NCBI RefSeq assembly: GCF_046244365.1
Contig: NZ_CP176395.1
Coordinates: 4,402,001 to 4,466,000, forward strand
Direction: 5' to 3'
Source of the DNA: Paenibacillus_V sp046244365
Lineage (GTDB): Bacteria; Bacillota; Bacilli; Paenibacillales; NBRC-103111
DNA: 64,000 nucleotides
The position numbers and the translations under genes were made by a program. Numbering within the stretch: the first letter of the stretch is position 1; the number at the start of each line of letters is the position of its first letter. Shown here piece after piece: positions 52,530 through 60,863 of the stretch. Below the pieces are notes generated by a model, which made no database searches, was not told where the DNA came from, and saw only the letters and a program-made list of their open reading frames with translations.

Positions 52530-52900
52530 ACATAAGGAATCCGTGACCATCTCGGCAGTATGCCGGTAGGTTTCAACCCGTTCCTTTCGGGCCCAAGGCG
52601 CAATGTGCTCGTCAAGCGGATTTACGAGCGCCTCGGTACGATTGGGTTGCACACGAGGTCAAAGCCTTAAACACGTACCGTGGTCGCCGATGCCCGTACG
52701 AACCGAAAGGCCCACAGACCTTAATATTTCGTATTGCCAATTGATAATCTTCTGCCATGCGCTAGATCGATTGCAGACGTATAAGATGTTTTTCCGCTTA
52801 GCAGTGATACCCTCCATGTTCCAGACTCGAAACTGCTCGAAGAGCGCTTCGCCTTCGTCATCGACAAATATCAAATACCAGGAAATTAATCGGTAAAGCT
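52530..52900 (-). pseudogene. ATP-dependent DNA ligase (LigD-type) remnant
   Basis: The frame from 52900 reads LIFVDDEGEALFEQFRVWNM and EGITAKRKNILYVCNRSSAW, QKIINWQ. This is ligase motif region IV/V (LEGIVAKRxxSxY..G.RS..W.KIKN). After a frameshift a second frame carries NPLDEHIAPWARKERVETYR. The adenylated lysine region and the OB-fold are absent. It is part of a Ku/LigD-type or YoqV-type repair ligase that has been lost. Confidence 0.65.
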
Positions 52901-53005
52901 GAAGAAAGCTTTACAACCTTGTCAGTCTCCTCGCCGAAAAATGCTCCATCACGAGTGCAAAGTGCAATCGTTATTATGCCGAGAGTATAGGCGCCGTCAG
53001 GCTTC

Positions 53006-53464
53006 ATGGAGCTTCAAAATATGACGATCGAAGGGATAGATGCGCATGAAACAAGCTATTTACTGAAAGATAATGCGTATAATATCGTCTCAGCTCATGA
53101 TTTTCCTATTCTAAGAAATACTCCTGGAAACTTAGCATCTTATTCCGGATTTAAGAGCAAGATGGATCGCCGCATTCAGCGTTTTTTTGATAAGACTGCA
53201 ACAAGTAAATGCATTTTGTTTGTTCGAACGGGAAGAATTGATAACGATATACTAGAGCTGCATTCGATTCTATCATCGATGGTGCGACATGATTTCAAGC
53301 TGCTGCTTATTGAATATACAGGCGTGACTGGCATCGTTGAACATTCTTGTAGTCTAGATAACGTAACGCTGCTGGAAATGCAAGGATATGATATCTGGCG
53401 TCACAATGACCACCTATGGCGAATAGTTTTGGAAGGTGTTTATTTAGCTCGATACTTGCCATAA
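53006..53464 (+). pseudogene. DUF1796 (papain-like) protein lacking its N-terminus
   Basis: 152 codons. SAHDFPILRNTPGNLASYSG, KSKMDRRIQRFFDKTATSKC, ILFVRTGRIDNDILELHSIL and WRHNDHLWRIVLEGV follow the DUF1796 family. The family is about 210-230 residues, and the first about 60, with the catalytic cysteine region (GxNC), are missing. In frame upstream there is a stop near 52987. It is a probable fragment joined to the ligase remnant region. Confidence 0.65.
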
Positions 53465-53612
53465 GTAACAGTGACTAAGCCTAACCTACTTTTCATAATT
53501 TTTCACCTGACCATTTTTTGCTTAGTCTGGTCACAATTAGGGAAAATATGTATCCTTGATCGATAATCGATTACTGCCCGTTACTAATGAAAATGAATAT
53601 GCACATATGTAA

Positions 53613-53702
53613 TGGGTAACCGCATCTGATAATAAATATGCTCAACGATTTTACGAAAAAATGGGTGGCTCGTTAGGAAACTGGTTGAACTATTCAATAT
53701 AA
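53613..53702 (+). pseudogene. GNAT acetyltransferase C-terminal remnant
   Basis: The frame reads VTASDNKYAQRFYEKMGGSL and GNWLNYSI before TAA at 53700. This is the end of the GNAT fold (v.adN..A..FYek.Gf). A stop directly precedes it, and a CCCGTTA motif lies 30 bases upstream. Confidence 0.55.
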
Positions 53703-53903
53703 TTGTAACTCACAACCGACCTCTGTCTTTGAGGTCATTTTTTATGCTTTATTTATTCGGAACTTTATGGATGTCTGTTGAACTATGCTGCCCGTTAGTT
53801 TAGCTCCGGTACTTGAGTCTAATTTATTTCCAGCTTATAGAGGTACCCGCCAACACCCTGGTTGACGGGTATTTGAAATTCACAAGCGCTTGGGAATTTG
53901 AAT

Positions 53904-53934
53904 CCCCACTAGCTGAGGCTAGTAGGGATTTTTT
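53904..53934 (+). terminator. Hairpin terminator without a clear gene
   Basis: ATCCCCACTAGC and GCTAGTAGGGAT pair with one mismatch, followed by a T run. It resembles the hairpin at 27951. Confidence 0.6.
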
Positions 53935-54138
53935 TGTTAAATCAGAAAATCAACCATAGTCGTCCGATCGGCTGCTTACGTAGGTGCTGTTTTGACGCTT
54001 ACCGAGTATCTACATAAAAGCAGGTGTTCAAAAATAAACTAAAGATATCCTACTCCTTGCGGAATAAGGATATCTTTAATTTCTGGAATGTTCATAAATG
54101 GGTGTACAAAATTCCTCGAATTTCGGAGACCATAGTTT

Positions 54139-54216
54139 ACCGTCACTTAATGAAAAGGGAACAGGCTGCCAACCGCGGCGATCTGCTCCCAGGTTATTGC
54201 TATCGTGCCCGTTAAT
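54139..54216 (+). repeat. CCCGTTA/hairpin repeat, diverged copy
   Basis: Starts CCGTCACTTAATGAAA, carries GGGAACAGGCTGCC...CCGCGGCGATCTGCTCCC and ends TATCGTGCCCGTTAATCC. The stem is partly degraded. Confidence 0.65.
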
Positions 54217-54333
54217 CCCTTTACGTCTATCATCGGCTGCCCGGATGATCAAACCGTTTTTTGTGATCGGAAGGAATAATTAGCTGTTTACGAAAACGTA
54301 GAGAAACCGTTCCCTCAAATATTCTTTTTTTCG

Positions 54334-54942
54334 TCAAGTTCCGTTTTCGTCGATCACCGATCCGTCAAGATGAACTTCATTTATGATTGGTGCAATGAAT
54401 GTTGTAACGATGGTGGGACCGCCATCAGATCCAACCGTGAAACCATCTGGAGCTCCTGCAGCTGCTGTCAAAAAATAATTATGGTTTCTTCCAGATACCT
54501 TTTTATCGGCGCATAAAAATGTTGTTGTCACTGTGTTTGTTATAGTCGTAACAGGGGCAGATAGTATTTCAGTAATGTGTCCTGAATCAATTACGGTACA
54601 TAGTCGAGTTCCCGTCAAAGGTGAATCACGCCAAATACTAAATTGCATTTGTTGGGAAGCAACTCCGATTAGGGGAACAACATCCCCTGTGACTGGGAAG
54701 CCGAAAGTCCAAACGATCGTAGCCTTCAGTTCCTCACGGTCATTAGGATTGATGCGTCGCAATCTTACTTCGACTGGTAATGTAATTTCAGGACCAAAGG
54801 TAGCGGGTGCTGTCGGTAACGGGGCTGATACAAGTGTAAACCCGGGTACCATTGGATCAGGTACTTCTACCGCGTCATACCATTTAAGTAATCGTTCCTT
54901 TTTTTTTCGGCGAGGACGAACACGACATTTTCTTTTTAGCAA
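54334..54942 (-). CDS. Hypothetical beta-rich protein with basic N-terminus
   Basis: 202 residues beginning MLKRKCRVRPRRKKKERLLK, then a beta-type sequence (LPVEVRLRRINPNDREELKA, GHITEILSAPVTTITNTVTT, TFLCADKKVSGRNHNYFLTA). The mixture of a very basic start and a Thr/Val-rich beta domain resembles some Bacillus exosporium or spore-surface proteins, but I cannot assign a family. A good start at 54942 and a clear reading frame support a real gene. No signal peptide, which is usual for spore proteins. Confidence 0.5.
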   Translation of the reverse strand: MLKRKCRVRPRRKKKERLLKWYDAVEVPDPMVPGFTLVSAPLPTAPATFGPEITLPVEVRLRRINPNDREELKATIVWTFGFPVTGDVVPLIGVASQQMQFSIWRDSPLTGTRLCTVIDSGHITEILSAPVTTITNTVTTTFLCADKKVSGRNHNYFLTAAAGAPDGFTVGSDGGPTIVTTFIAPIINEVHLDGSVIDENGT

Positions 54943-55137
54943 ACTAAACCACCTTCTTTCTTTTGAGTATTAACACACTATGATGTCCGGTAAGGTGGGG
55001 ACTGTACAATTATCACGGTCAAAATGCCTAATCGAAATTTTGCACTACTGCCTGTTTAACGTACAAGACTAGTTCACTTTTGCAAACGCCGTGAAAAAAC
55101 TTTATTTTCCCCGATCAGTCGCCATTGCATTATCCTG
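54943..55137. other. Upstream region of the beta-rich protein
   Basis: No gene is seen. It contains a degraded CAGTCTA-type stretch near 55045-55110 (AAGACTAG and AACTTTATTTTCC). Confidence 0.35.
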
Positions 55138-55220
55138 CCAGTTACTTCAACGGGAAAGGGAGCAGCTGCCGCGGCGATCTGCTCCCTGATATTTGCACTA
55201 TCGTTCCCCGTTAGTTCAAC
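55138..55220 (+). repeat. CCCGTTA/hairpin repeat, full copy
   Basis: CCAGTTACTTCAACGGGAAA, hairpin GGGAGCAG (55158) with CTGCTCCC (55179) around CTGCCGCGGCGAT, spacer TATTTGCACTATCGTTC, and CCCCGTTAGTTCAAC at the end. It is 80% or more identical by eye to the copy at 60181. Confidence 0.8.
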
Positions 55221-55273
55221 GCTTCAGGAGCAGGTCGCCTCGGCGTCTACACCAGTAATTATCGTACCCGTAC

Positions 55274-55945
55274 TCATTCTTCCTTAAGGTACATCGGAGG
55301 AACAGCAAATCGTTTTACTGTTAAAGCTTCTTTGAGATTGAATTCGTGCATATCTTTTTGTTCGTATTCAATTAAAATTTGTTCAAATATCCTGCTTATT
55401 AAAATGCAATCCCCTAATGCATCATGACGTTTAATATCGTTTGTTTCGATATGGTAATGCCTAACAAAATAATCAGTACTATATACATCAAATAGTTCGG
55501 GATGTATTTTTGCGAATAAAGCCTTAGTATCGATAACAGGATTCTCAAACAATGATAAATTACTCATTCGGCAATGTTTTTTAAGCATAGGAAGATCATA
55601 TTCATAACCGGCTTGTGTGACCAATACCGCCGTTCCGCAAAAATCTAGAAACTGCCGATATACATCGGCAAATACTGGAGCATTGGTTAAGCTATCATTC
55701 GATATCCCAGTTAATTGCTGAACACTTTCCGGAATTAACTTCGGTGATTTAACTAAGGAACTGAACTTTCGTAATATTTTTCCATTTTGATACATAATGG
55801 CACCAAATTGGGTGATGTATTCCTTCTCAACAAAAATGCCCGTTCCTTCTAAATCAAATATGCAAAATGGACGATCATGTATTCGATCAACATAGATATC
55901 TTTAACCAGATACTCCGATAAATAATGAATATCCAAGCATTTCAC
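55274..55945 (-). CDS. DEDDh 3'-5' exonuclease (DnaQ-like)
   Basis: 223 residues. The exonuclease motifs are in order: FCIFDLEGTGI (Asp and Glu of motif I), LVTQAGYEYDLPMLKKHC (motif II aspartate region), and KRHDALGDCILISRIF (His and Asp of motif III). This is the fold of DNA polymerase III epsilon and of free-standing repair or RNA-trimming exonucleases. The first about 25 residues (YLSEYLVKDIYVDRIHD) are an extra helix. It is solitary, with a CCCGTTA repeat 50 bases downstream. Confidence 0.85.
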   Translation of the reverse strand: MKCLDIHYLSEYLVKDIYVDRIHDRPFCIFDLEGTGIFVEKEYITQFGAIMYQNGKILRKFSSLVKSPKLIPESVQQLTGISNDSLTNAPVFADVYRQFLDFCGTAVLVTQAGYEYDLPMLKKHCRMSNLSLFENPVIDTKALFAKIHPELFDVYSTDYFVRHYHIETNDIKRHDALGDCILISRIFEQILIEYEQKDMHEFNLKEALTVKRFAVPPMYLKEE

Positions 55946-56067
55946 ATCCTTCTGTCATATTCACAGAACCTTCCTACCCATAACTCATTTCCAAACTATT
56001 CTCCATATCCAGTGGTTTGTCCTTTTTACTAATTAGTAGTTACGTTAATCTGCCCGATCGTATTATG

Positions 56068-56103
56068 AGGTCACCAGATCTTTCTGGTCGACCTCTTTTT
56101 TGT
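56068..56103 (+). terminator. Terminator-like hairpin before the IS110 remnant
   Basis: GAGGTC-CCAGA pairs with TCTGG-GACCTC, one bulge each side, followed by TTTTTTG. It may protect the element from outside transcription. Confidence 0.7.
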
Positions 56104-56301
56104 ATGGTCGTAAGATTGCGGTAGCCGGGGATCGAACGTATCTGCCCGTGGGACTTGGATCCCGAGAGCTATTCAGTTCATCCCCCCCTACTTGTTCAAC
56201 CATGGTTAGGCTGGTTGGGACGTTGATCCCGTATCACATGCGATAGTGTGGAAGACAAGAAGGTTAGGGGTTGCCGGTGAAATTACTTCGGGAGTGATGT
56301 C
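56104..56301 (+). ncRNA. Non-coding left end of the IS110 element, bridge RNA candidate
   Basis: IS110-family elements are known to encode a structured bridge RNA in the non-coding end before the recombinase gene. These 198 bases lie there and have several short self-complementary stretches (TTCAACCATGGTTAGG, GGGACGTTGATCCC). Placement is by position and not by a covariance match; the exact ends are not visible. Confidence 0.35.
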
Positions 56302-57422
56302 ATGAATCCAGTCATTGGTTTGGATGTATCCAAGGGAGAAAGCCATGCACAAGCATTTTTAGATCGTGGAGCACCTCATGGAAAGATCTTTAGGTTTAAG
56401 CATGATCTTGAAGGATTAGGGTCTTTTCTGAATTATATGAGAGGGGTGGAATCAGCTGCAGGAATGCGTCCCTCCATTGTGATGGAAGCAACAGGCCATT
56501 ATCATAGCCCCGTCGTTCAGTTTCTAGATGAACATCAGTATCTGAATATCGTCATTAATCCTTTAATCTCACATAACGCCAAGAAAACCAATTTGCGACG
56601 ATTGAAGACGGATGCCGCTGATGCCCATCTATTAGGAGCGTTGTTTTATAAAGAAAAGTTTGAACCCTACAAAAAACGGGGTCAGCATCTCATGAACTTA
56701 GGCTATCTAACTCGCCAGCAAGAATCTTTAACGGGTATGTATGTCCAAGTAAAACTACAATTTCAGGCCATTCTGGATCAGGTTTTCCCCGAATATCATG
56801 GTGTGTTTGGTGACCTTTATTCAAAAGTTTCCCTTCGACTTCTGGCCTTACACCCGACGTGAGGAGAGGTTCTGGAACTAGATGAAAAGGAGATTGCAAT
56901 AACAATCGGGAGCCTTACAGGACGCGGTAAATCGGCTTTATGGTGTCTCGAGCGCGCTCAAATCTTAGTAGCAGCAGCAAGGCGAAATCCCTTTAAAGAG
57001 AGGGCTTTTTCAAGTCATCTGATCTCCATGCAGCTGCTCATCAAATTGCTTCTTCAATACCAGGACCATCTAGCTGACCTTAATAAATCGATAGAGGTCC
57101 TGGCTGAAGCGTTACTTGAATGTGATTTAATCCAATCGATACCCGGAATTGGAACTAAAATGCTGCAACAATTTTAGCTGAGATCGGGGAAATCGATCGG
57201 TTCAATCACGCAAAGAAACTTATTGCCTTTGCTGGTATAGATCCAAGTGTTTTTTCTTCAGGCAAGTTTACAGCAACCATAAATAAAAAAACTAAGAGCT
57301 TATTATGATAAGAAGCGTGCTGAAGGAAAGCTGTTCAAAGTAGCGATAATTGCTTGTGTGAATAAACTCATCCACTGGATTTTCGCCATCTTGACTACTA
57401 AGGAAGCGTTCCGTTTAGAGTA
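56302..57422 (+). pseudogene. IS110-family transposase, disrupted
   Basis: The first 186 codons encode the DEDD/RuvC-like part (VIGLDVSKGESHAQAFLDRG, VMEATGHYHSPVVQFLDEHQ, LRRLKTDAADAHLLGALFYK). A TGA at 56860 interrupts the same frame, which continues GEVLELDEKEIAITIGSLTG. The C-terminal Transposase_20 region reads IQSIPGIGTKM and then shifts frame (AEIGEIDRFNHAKKLIAFAG). About 40 codons are missing before KLRAYYDKKRAEGKLFKVAI, ending ILTTKEAFRLE. Three lesions make it inactive. The region serves as a dead insertion between the exonuclease and element I. Confidence 0.88.
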
Positions 57423-57489
57423 GGCAGAACAGGATGGAATTATATGGTATGTCTTTCCGTGCTATGTGGGACGGCTCTTTCCCATGTCA

Positions 57490-57608
57490 CAAATCGGCAT
57501 TCGGAACACATTCTTGTCATTCGTTTTTGACAAGAATGTGTTCCGATTAAAATGAAAACCCGCGATTTACGCGGGATTTAATCGGACTATATTCTTGTCA
57601 TCCGACAC
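57490..57608 (+). repeat. Two-state hairpin element I (best-preserved alternative pairing)
   Basis: Left arm 57501-57519 and inverted arm 57528-57546 are perfect complements (19 bp). The inverted arm also pairs with the last arm: TGACAAGAAT/ATTCTTGTCA and CCGATTAAA/TTTAATCGG around the hairpin CCCGCGATTTACGCGGG, with a five-base internal loop. CCGACAC at 57602 ends it, 30 bases from the UvrA-like gene stop. Confidence 0.9.
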
Positions 57609-57637
57609 TTATTTTTTGACAAAGCCCATTTCTTAGC

Positions 57638-60109
57638 CTATACAGCACTTGATGTCTCCTCAGCGACAGATCGTGAGTCATGACACTTATCCTGTACCGG
57701 TCGAAAACGTTCGGGCCAATGCTTATTCAAATACGCTCCGATCATTGATGCGGGATACTCGGCGAGCATTTCAGGCGTCCCCTCTGCTATCCGTTTCCCG
57801 CCGGCGCTTCCGCCATGGGGCCCCATTTCAATGACCCAGTCGCAGTACGATAGCATCGACGTATCATGCTCGGTAATGACAACGGTATTACCTTGCTCCG
57901 TCAACTCATCGAGCAGCAGCATCAGCCTTTCGATATCCGTGTAGCTCAGGCCAGACGTCGGTTCGTCCAGAACGTATAATGTATTTTTCTTCTGTGTTTT
58001 GCCAAGCTCCTTTGCCAGTTTAATGCGCTGCGCCTCCCCTCCGCTGAGCGTAGGAGCAGGCTGCCCAAGAGAGATGTAGCCCAAGCCAACCTTGGTCAAC
58101 GTTTGAAGCATGAGGGAGATCGCCTTGTATTCGCCGAACAACTCCAGCGCATCCTCGACACTTGTCATCATGATGTCGTGGATGTTTTTCCCCTTAAACG
58201 TTATTTGTAAAATTTCATCCTTATATCGTGTCCCCTTGCAGGCCAAGCACGGCCGATTGATCAAGCCAAGCGGACCCATTTCCACCGTTTCCACTCCATC
58301 GCCCTTGCATGCCTGGCAAGCCCCGTGCTCGGTATTAAAGGAAAAATGACTCATACTAAATCCTTGTCGCACCGCCTCCTGTTGATCCGCAAAAATTTGC
58401 CGGATTTTTTCCCAAATGCCCACATACGTCATCGGCATTGACATTTTGAAACGGCCGATCGGCTCTTGGGTGACGATAACGCATTTTTCGATCGACTGCC
58501 AGCCCTCGAGTGTACCGATGTCGTTCAGCGCGGATGCAGGAGAATCGAGCTGTTCATCAGATTCCTCCGTTTCCTCTTCCAGTTCCGAATTCAGAAAATG
58601 TTTTAGCAGAGGAACAAGGGTATCCGAGATCAACGTGCTTTTACCGCTACCCGAAACGCCGGCTACGCCTACCATGACGCCTAATGGGATAGCGACCGTT
58701 ACATCTTTGAGATTATGCAAATTCGCATGTCGGATGACCAGGTTGGGTGTCACATGCGTAACGCTTCGTCGCTGCTCGGGCGTCTTGAAGGGCAACCGTT
58801 TTCTTCCCGACAAATACGGACTGATGGCGGACAATTCGGACCGCATGTAATCCTTCATAATGCCTTGAAAAATAAGCTGCCCTCCATGTTTACCCGCAGC
58901 GGGCCCAAGCTCCACGATATAGTCGGCGCTCTGCATGACGTTGCCGTCATGCTCCACCACGATAACCGTATTTCCGGAGGCGGTGAGCGACTTTATTTTG
59001 CGCAGCAGCATTTCTTTTTCGGATTCGTGCAGACCCGCCGTAGGCTCGTCGAACACATAGAGCAAAGAGTCGAATTGAGACTGTAGATGAAACATAAGAT
59101 AAAGTCGCTGCAGCTCGCCGCCGCTTAATGTCGGAAGGCTGCGGAGCACGGTCAAATGCGACAGTCCCACATCCAGGAACAAATGCAGTTGCTTGACCAG
59201 CCACCCGGAGATTTTTCTGCCTTGCAGCGTGAGCTCGTCGCTTTCGAGCAATAGATACTCCATAAACCGCGAAAGATCGGCCATCGTCATGCCGCAAAGC
59301 TCTCCGACATGCTTTCCACAAATACGAACATTTCGTGCTATCTCATTGATTCGATAACCACCGCATCGCTCGCAAGTAACGCTTTTGCAATACATTCGCT
59401 CCAGATGCAGCCGCTGATTTGGCTTGTTACGGAGCCGGTTCCGGACCCAGGCGATAACGCCTGTAAAACCGTCTCGACCTTTCAAAAAGCCAATCTGGGT
59501 CTCTTTCGGCAGCTTCTCATAAGGAACATCCGCCCAATCGATCGCACACTCCTTCGACAACTTCTGGATCTCCCTCAACAGCACCGAGCTGATCGCGGCG
59601 CATATTTTTTCCGTTGTTCTGCTCGGGTCGGGGATTACCTTGCCCATGTCAATTTCCGTGATAAACCCGCGACCGTAACAAGCCTCGCACATGCCTGCCT
59701 CCAAGTTGTACGCAAACACTTCCGCAGGCAAGTTAGCCCGACTACCATTCAATGACCGGCCTTCAAGCGCAAACAGCATTTTGATATAATCGAGAATTTT
59801 TGTCTTTGTCCCAACCACACTACGGGGGTTGGATTGACGGATCGTATTTTGCTCGACTGAGATAGCCGGCGGAAGTCCGGATATGTCGTCGAACGGCTCG
59901 ATGTCGTCCGTACTGACACCGCCTCGCAAATTCAAGCCGATGGACTGAAGATAACGACGCCTCCCCTCTTCGTACAAAATATCAAAGGCGAGGCTTGATT
60001 TCCCTGAACCGCTGACACCGGTAAATACGATGAATTTCCCTTTCGGAAGGGAGACATCGATTTCTTTTAGATGATGAATCCGTGCGCTGCGTACCTCGAT
60101 CCGGTTCAT
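57638..60109 (-). CDS. UvrA-like ABC protein, short class lacking the UvrB-binding region
   Basis: 823 residues against about 940 for UvrA. Two ABC ATPase halves: Walker A GVSGSGKSSLAFDI and GVSGSGKSTLISDT, signatures LSGGELQR and LSGGEAQR, Walker B LLYVFDEPTAGLH and LYVLDEPTSGLSY. Zinc-finger cysteines CEACYGRG, CERCGG, CQACKGDG and CLACKGT remain. The segment between the first Walker A and first zinc module is short, so the UvrB-binding domain is missing. Such proteins (UvrA2 or DrrC-like) are linked to tolerance of DNA-intercalating compounds. A good site (AGGAGGTG) precedes the ATG. No partner gene or biosynthetic cluster is adjacent. Confidence 0.88.
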   Translation of the reverse strand: MNRIEVRSARIHHLKEIDVSLPKGKFIVFTGVSGSGKSSLAFDILYEEGRRRYLQSIGLNLRGGVSTDDIEPFDDISGLPPAISVEQNTIRQSNPRSVVGTKTKILDYIKMLFALEGRSLNGSRANLPAEVFAYNLEAGMCEACYGRGFITEIDMGKVIPDPSRTTEKICAAISSVLLREIQKLSKECAIDWADVPYEKLPKETQIGFLKGRDGFTGVIAWVRNRLRNKPNQRLHLERMYCKSVTCERCGGYRINEIARNVRICGKHVGELCGMTMADLSRFMEYLLLESDELTLQGRKISGWLVKQLHLFLDVGLSHLTVLRSLPTLSGGELQRLYLMFHLQSQFDSLLYVFDEPTAGLHESEKEMLLRKIKSLTASGNTVIVVEHDGNVMQSADYIVELGPAAGKHGGQLIFQGIMKDYMRSELSAISPYLSGRKRLPFKTPEQRRSVTHVTPNLVIRHANLHNLKDVTVAIPLGVMVGVAGVSGSGKSTLISDTLVPLLKHFLNSELEEETEESDEQLDSPASALNDIGTLEGWQSIEKCVIVTQEPIGRFKMSMPMTYVGIWEKIRQIFADQQEAVRQGFSMSHFSFNTEHGACQACKGDGVETVEMGPLGLINRPCLACKGTRYKDEILQITFKGKNIHDIMMTSVEDALELFGEYKAISLMLQTLTKVGLGYISLGQPAPTLSGGEAQRIKLAKELGKTQKKNTLYVLDEPTSGLSYTDIERLMLLLDELTEQGNTVVITEHDTSMLSYCDWVIEMGPHGGSAGGKRIAEGTPEMLAEYPASMIGAYLNKHWPERFRPVQDKCHDSRSVAEETSSAV

Positions 60110-60180
60110 TCCACACCTCCTAAAACTCCTTTGAATTTATTATTCGGTGCTTATCCACAAATTACCTGCCTTACTAACCT

Positions 60181-60258
60181 CCCGTTACTTCAATAGGAAC
60201 AGGGAGCAGCTGCCGCGGCGATCTGCTCCCTGGTTTTTGCGCTCTCGTTCTCCGTTAG
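60181..60258 (+). repeat. CCCGTTA/hairpin repeat, full copy
   Basis: CCCGTTACTTCAATAGGAAC, hairpin CAGGGAGCAG/CTGCTCCCTG around CTGCCGCGGCGAT, then TTTTTGCGCTCTCGTTC and TCCGTTAG. It lies between the UvrA-like gene's start and the VOC gene's end. Confidence 0.8.
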
Positions 60259-60319
60259 GGGAATAATCTGTTAACTTTAGACGGTTGGAACTTCTGTGAA
60301 ATACCTACACCAGTTCATA

Positions 60320-60784
60320 TTAATTACGTGGTTTTTCAGACTTTATCATTTCATTCCACTCACTTAAATAAATTGCATATCCCACATTTTTAGGTTCAGA
60401 CGGCAACCATGAAATAAACTCTAATTCGTTACCATCAAGATCGTTAAAATAAATCGCTGCTGCAGGCATCCATGTATGTACAATCGGCTCAATTGGTTCT
60501 TTTCCAAAAGCTTTTATGGGTTCAAGCCCTCTTTCTCTTAGCCAGTCAATTGAATCCTTTAATAAATCCAAATCAGTCCCAAAAGCAAAATGCCTTTTGC
60601 TAACATCACTTCCCTTCGGAACTTCCCAAAGACCAAGTAATTGACGTTCCTTTCCAATATAAAAAAATGCAATTCTTCTTTCCTCAATTAATAATGAAAG
60701 TTCCAGTCCCAACTTTTTATAAAATTCAATAGATGCATTCAAATCTTTAACTTGTAAATGAGTCTCATATAGATTCTTAATCAT
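60320..60784 (-). CDS. VOC family protein (glyoxalase/FosB-like fold)
   Basis: 154 residues. YETHLQVKDLNASIEFYKKL, IAFFYIGKERQLLGLWEV, KRHFAFGTDLDLLKDSIDWL and AAIYFNDLDGNELEFISWLP show one vicinal-oxygen-chelate module pair with metal-ligand positions His (THLQV, KRHFAF) and Glu (ELEFIS). It may be an enzyme or a resistance protein for a small reactive compound. No substrate can be read. AT-rich compared with its neighbours. Confidence 0.82.
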   Translation of the reverse strand: MIKNLYETHLQVKDLNASIEFYKKLGLELSLLIEERRIAFFYIGKERQLLGLWEVPKGSDVSKRHFAFGTDLDLLKDSIDWLRERGLEPIKAFGKEPIEPIVHTWMPAAAIYFNDLDGNELEFISWLPSEPKNVGYAIYLSEWNEMIKSEKPRN

Positions 60785-60863
60785 AGCCCTGCTCCTTATT
60801 CGTATGATCGTTCAGACCGGCTGCCGTCATGTTTCCGTTGGCGGAATAGCGCGAATAAGGTAT

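Larger units (their letters stand above)
53465..54138. other. Intergenic stretch with remnants
   Basis: No intact gene. It contains CCCGTTA motifs at 53578 and 53791, a GNAT tail remnant (53613-53702), a terminator-like hairpin (53904) and a second perfect hairpin, AAAGATATCCT/AGGATATCTTT at 54041-54077. Confidence 0.5.

Noticed and set aside
56110..56165. A tRNA-like stretch on the minus strand (GTTCGATCCCCGGCTACCG)
   Set aside because: The T-arm stem does not pair, and no acceptor or anticodon stem could be folded. At most it is a decayed tRNA 3' end or chance.
4185..57608. TTCTTGTC elements as ordinary terminators
   Set aside because: The GC hairpin is sometimes followed by TTTAAT but never by a proper T run, and the long outer arms with a third copy are not explained by termination.
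4185..57608. CRISPR array or retron/DGR for the repeated arms
   Set aside because: Copies are dispersed, partly inverted, and carry no regular spacers. No reverse transcriptase or Cas gene is in the window.
48615..60258. Classical integron attC sites
   Set aside because: The motif CCCGTTA(G/C)TT does not fit the GTTRRRY core, and no IntI gene is present in the window. The cassette-like layout is reported as a hypothesis only.
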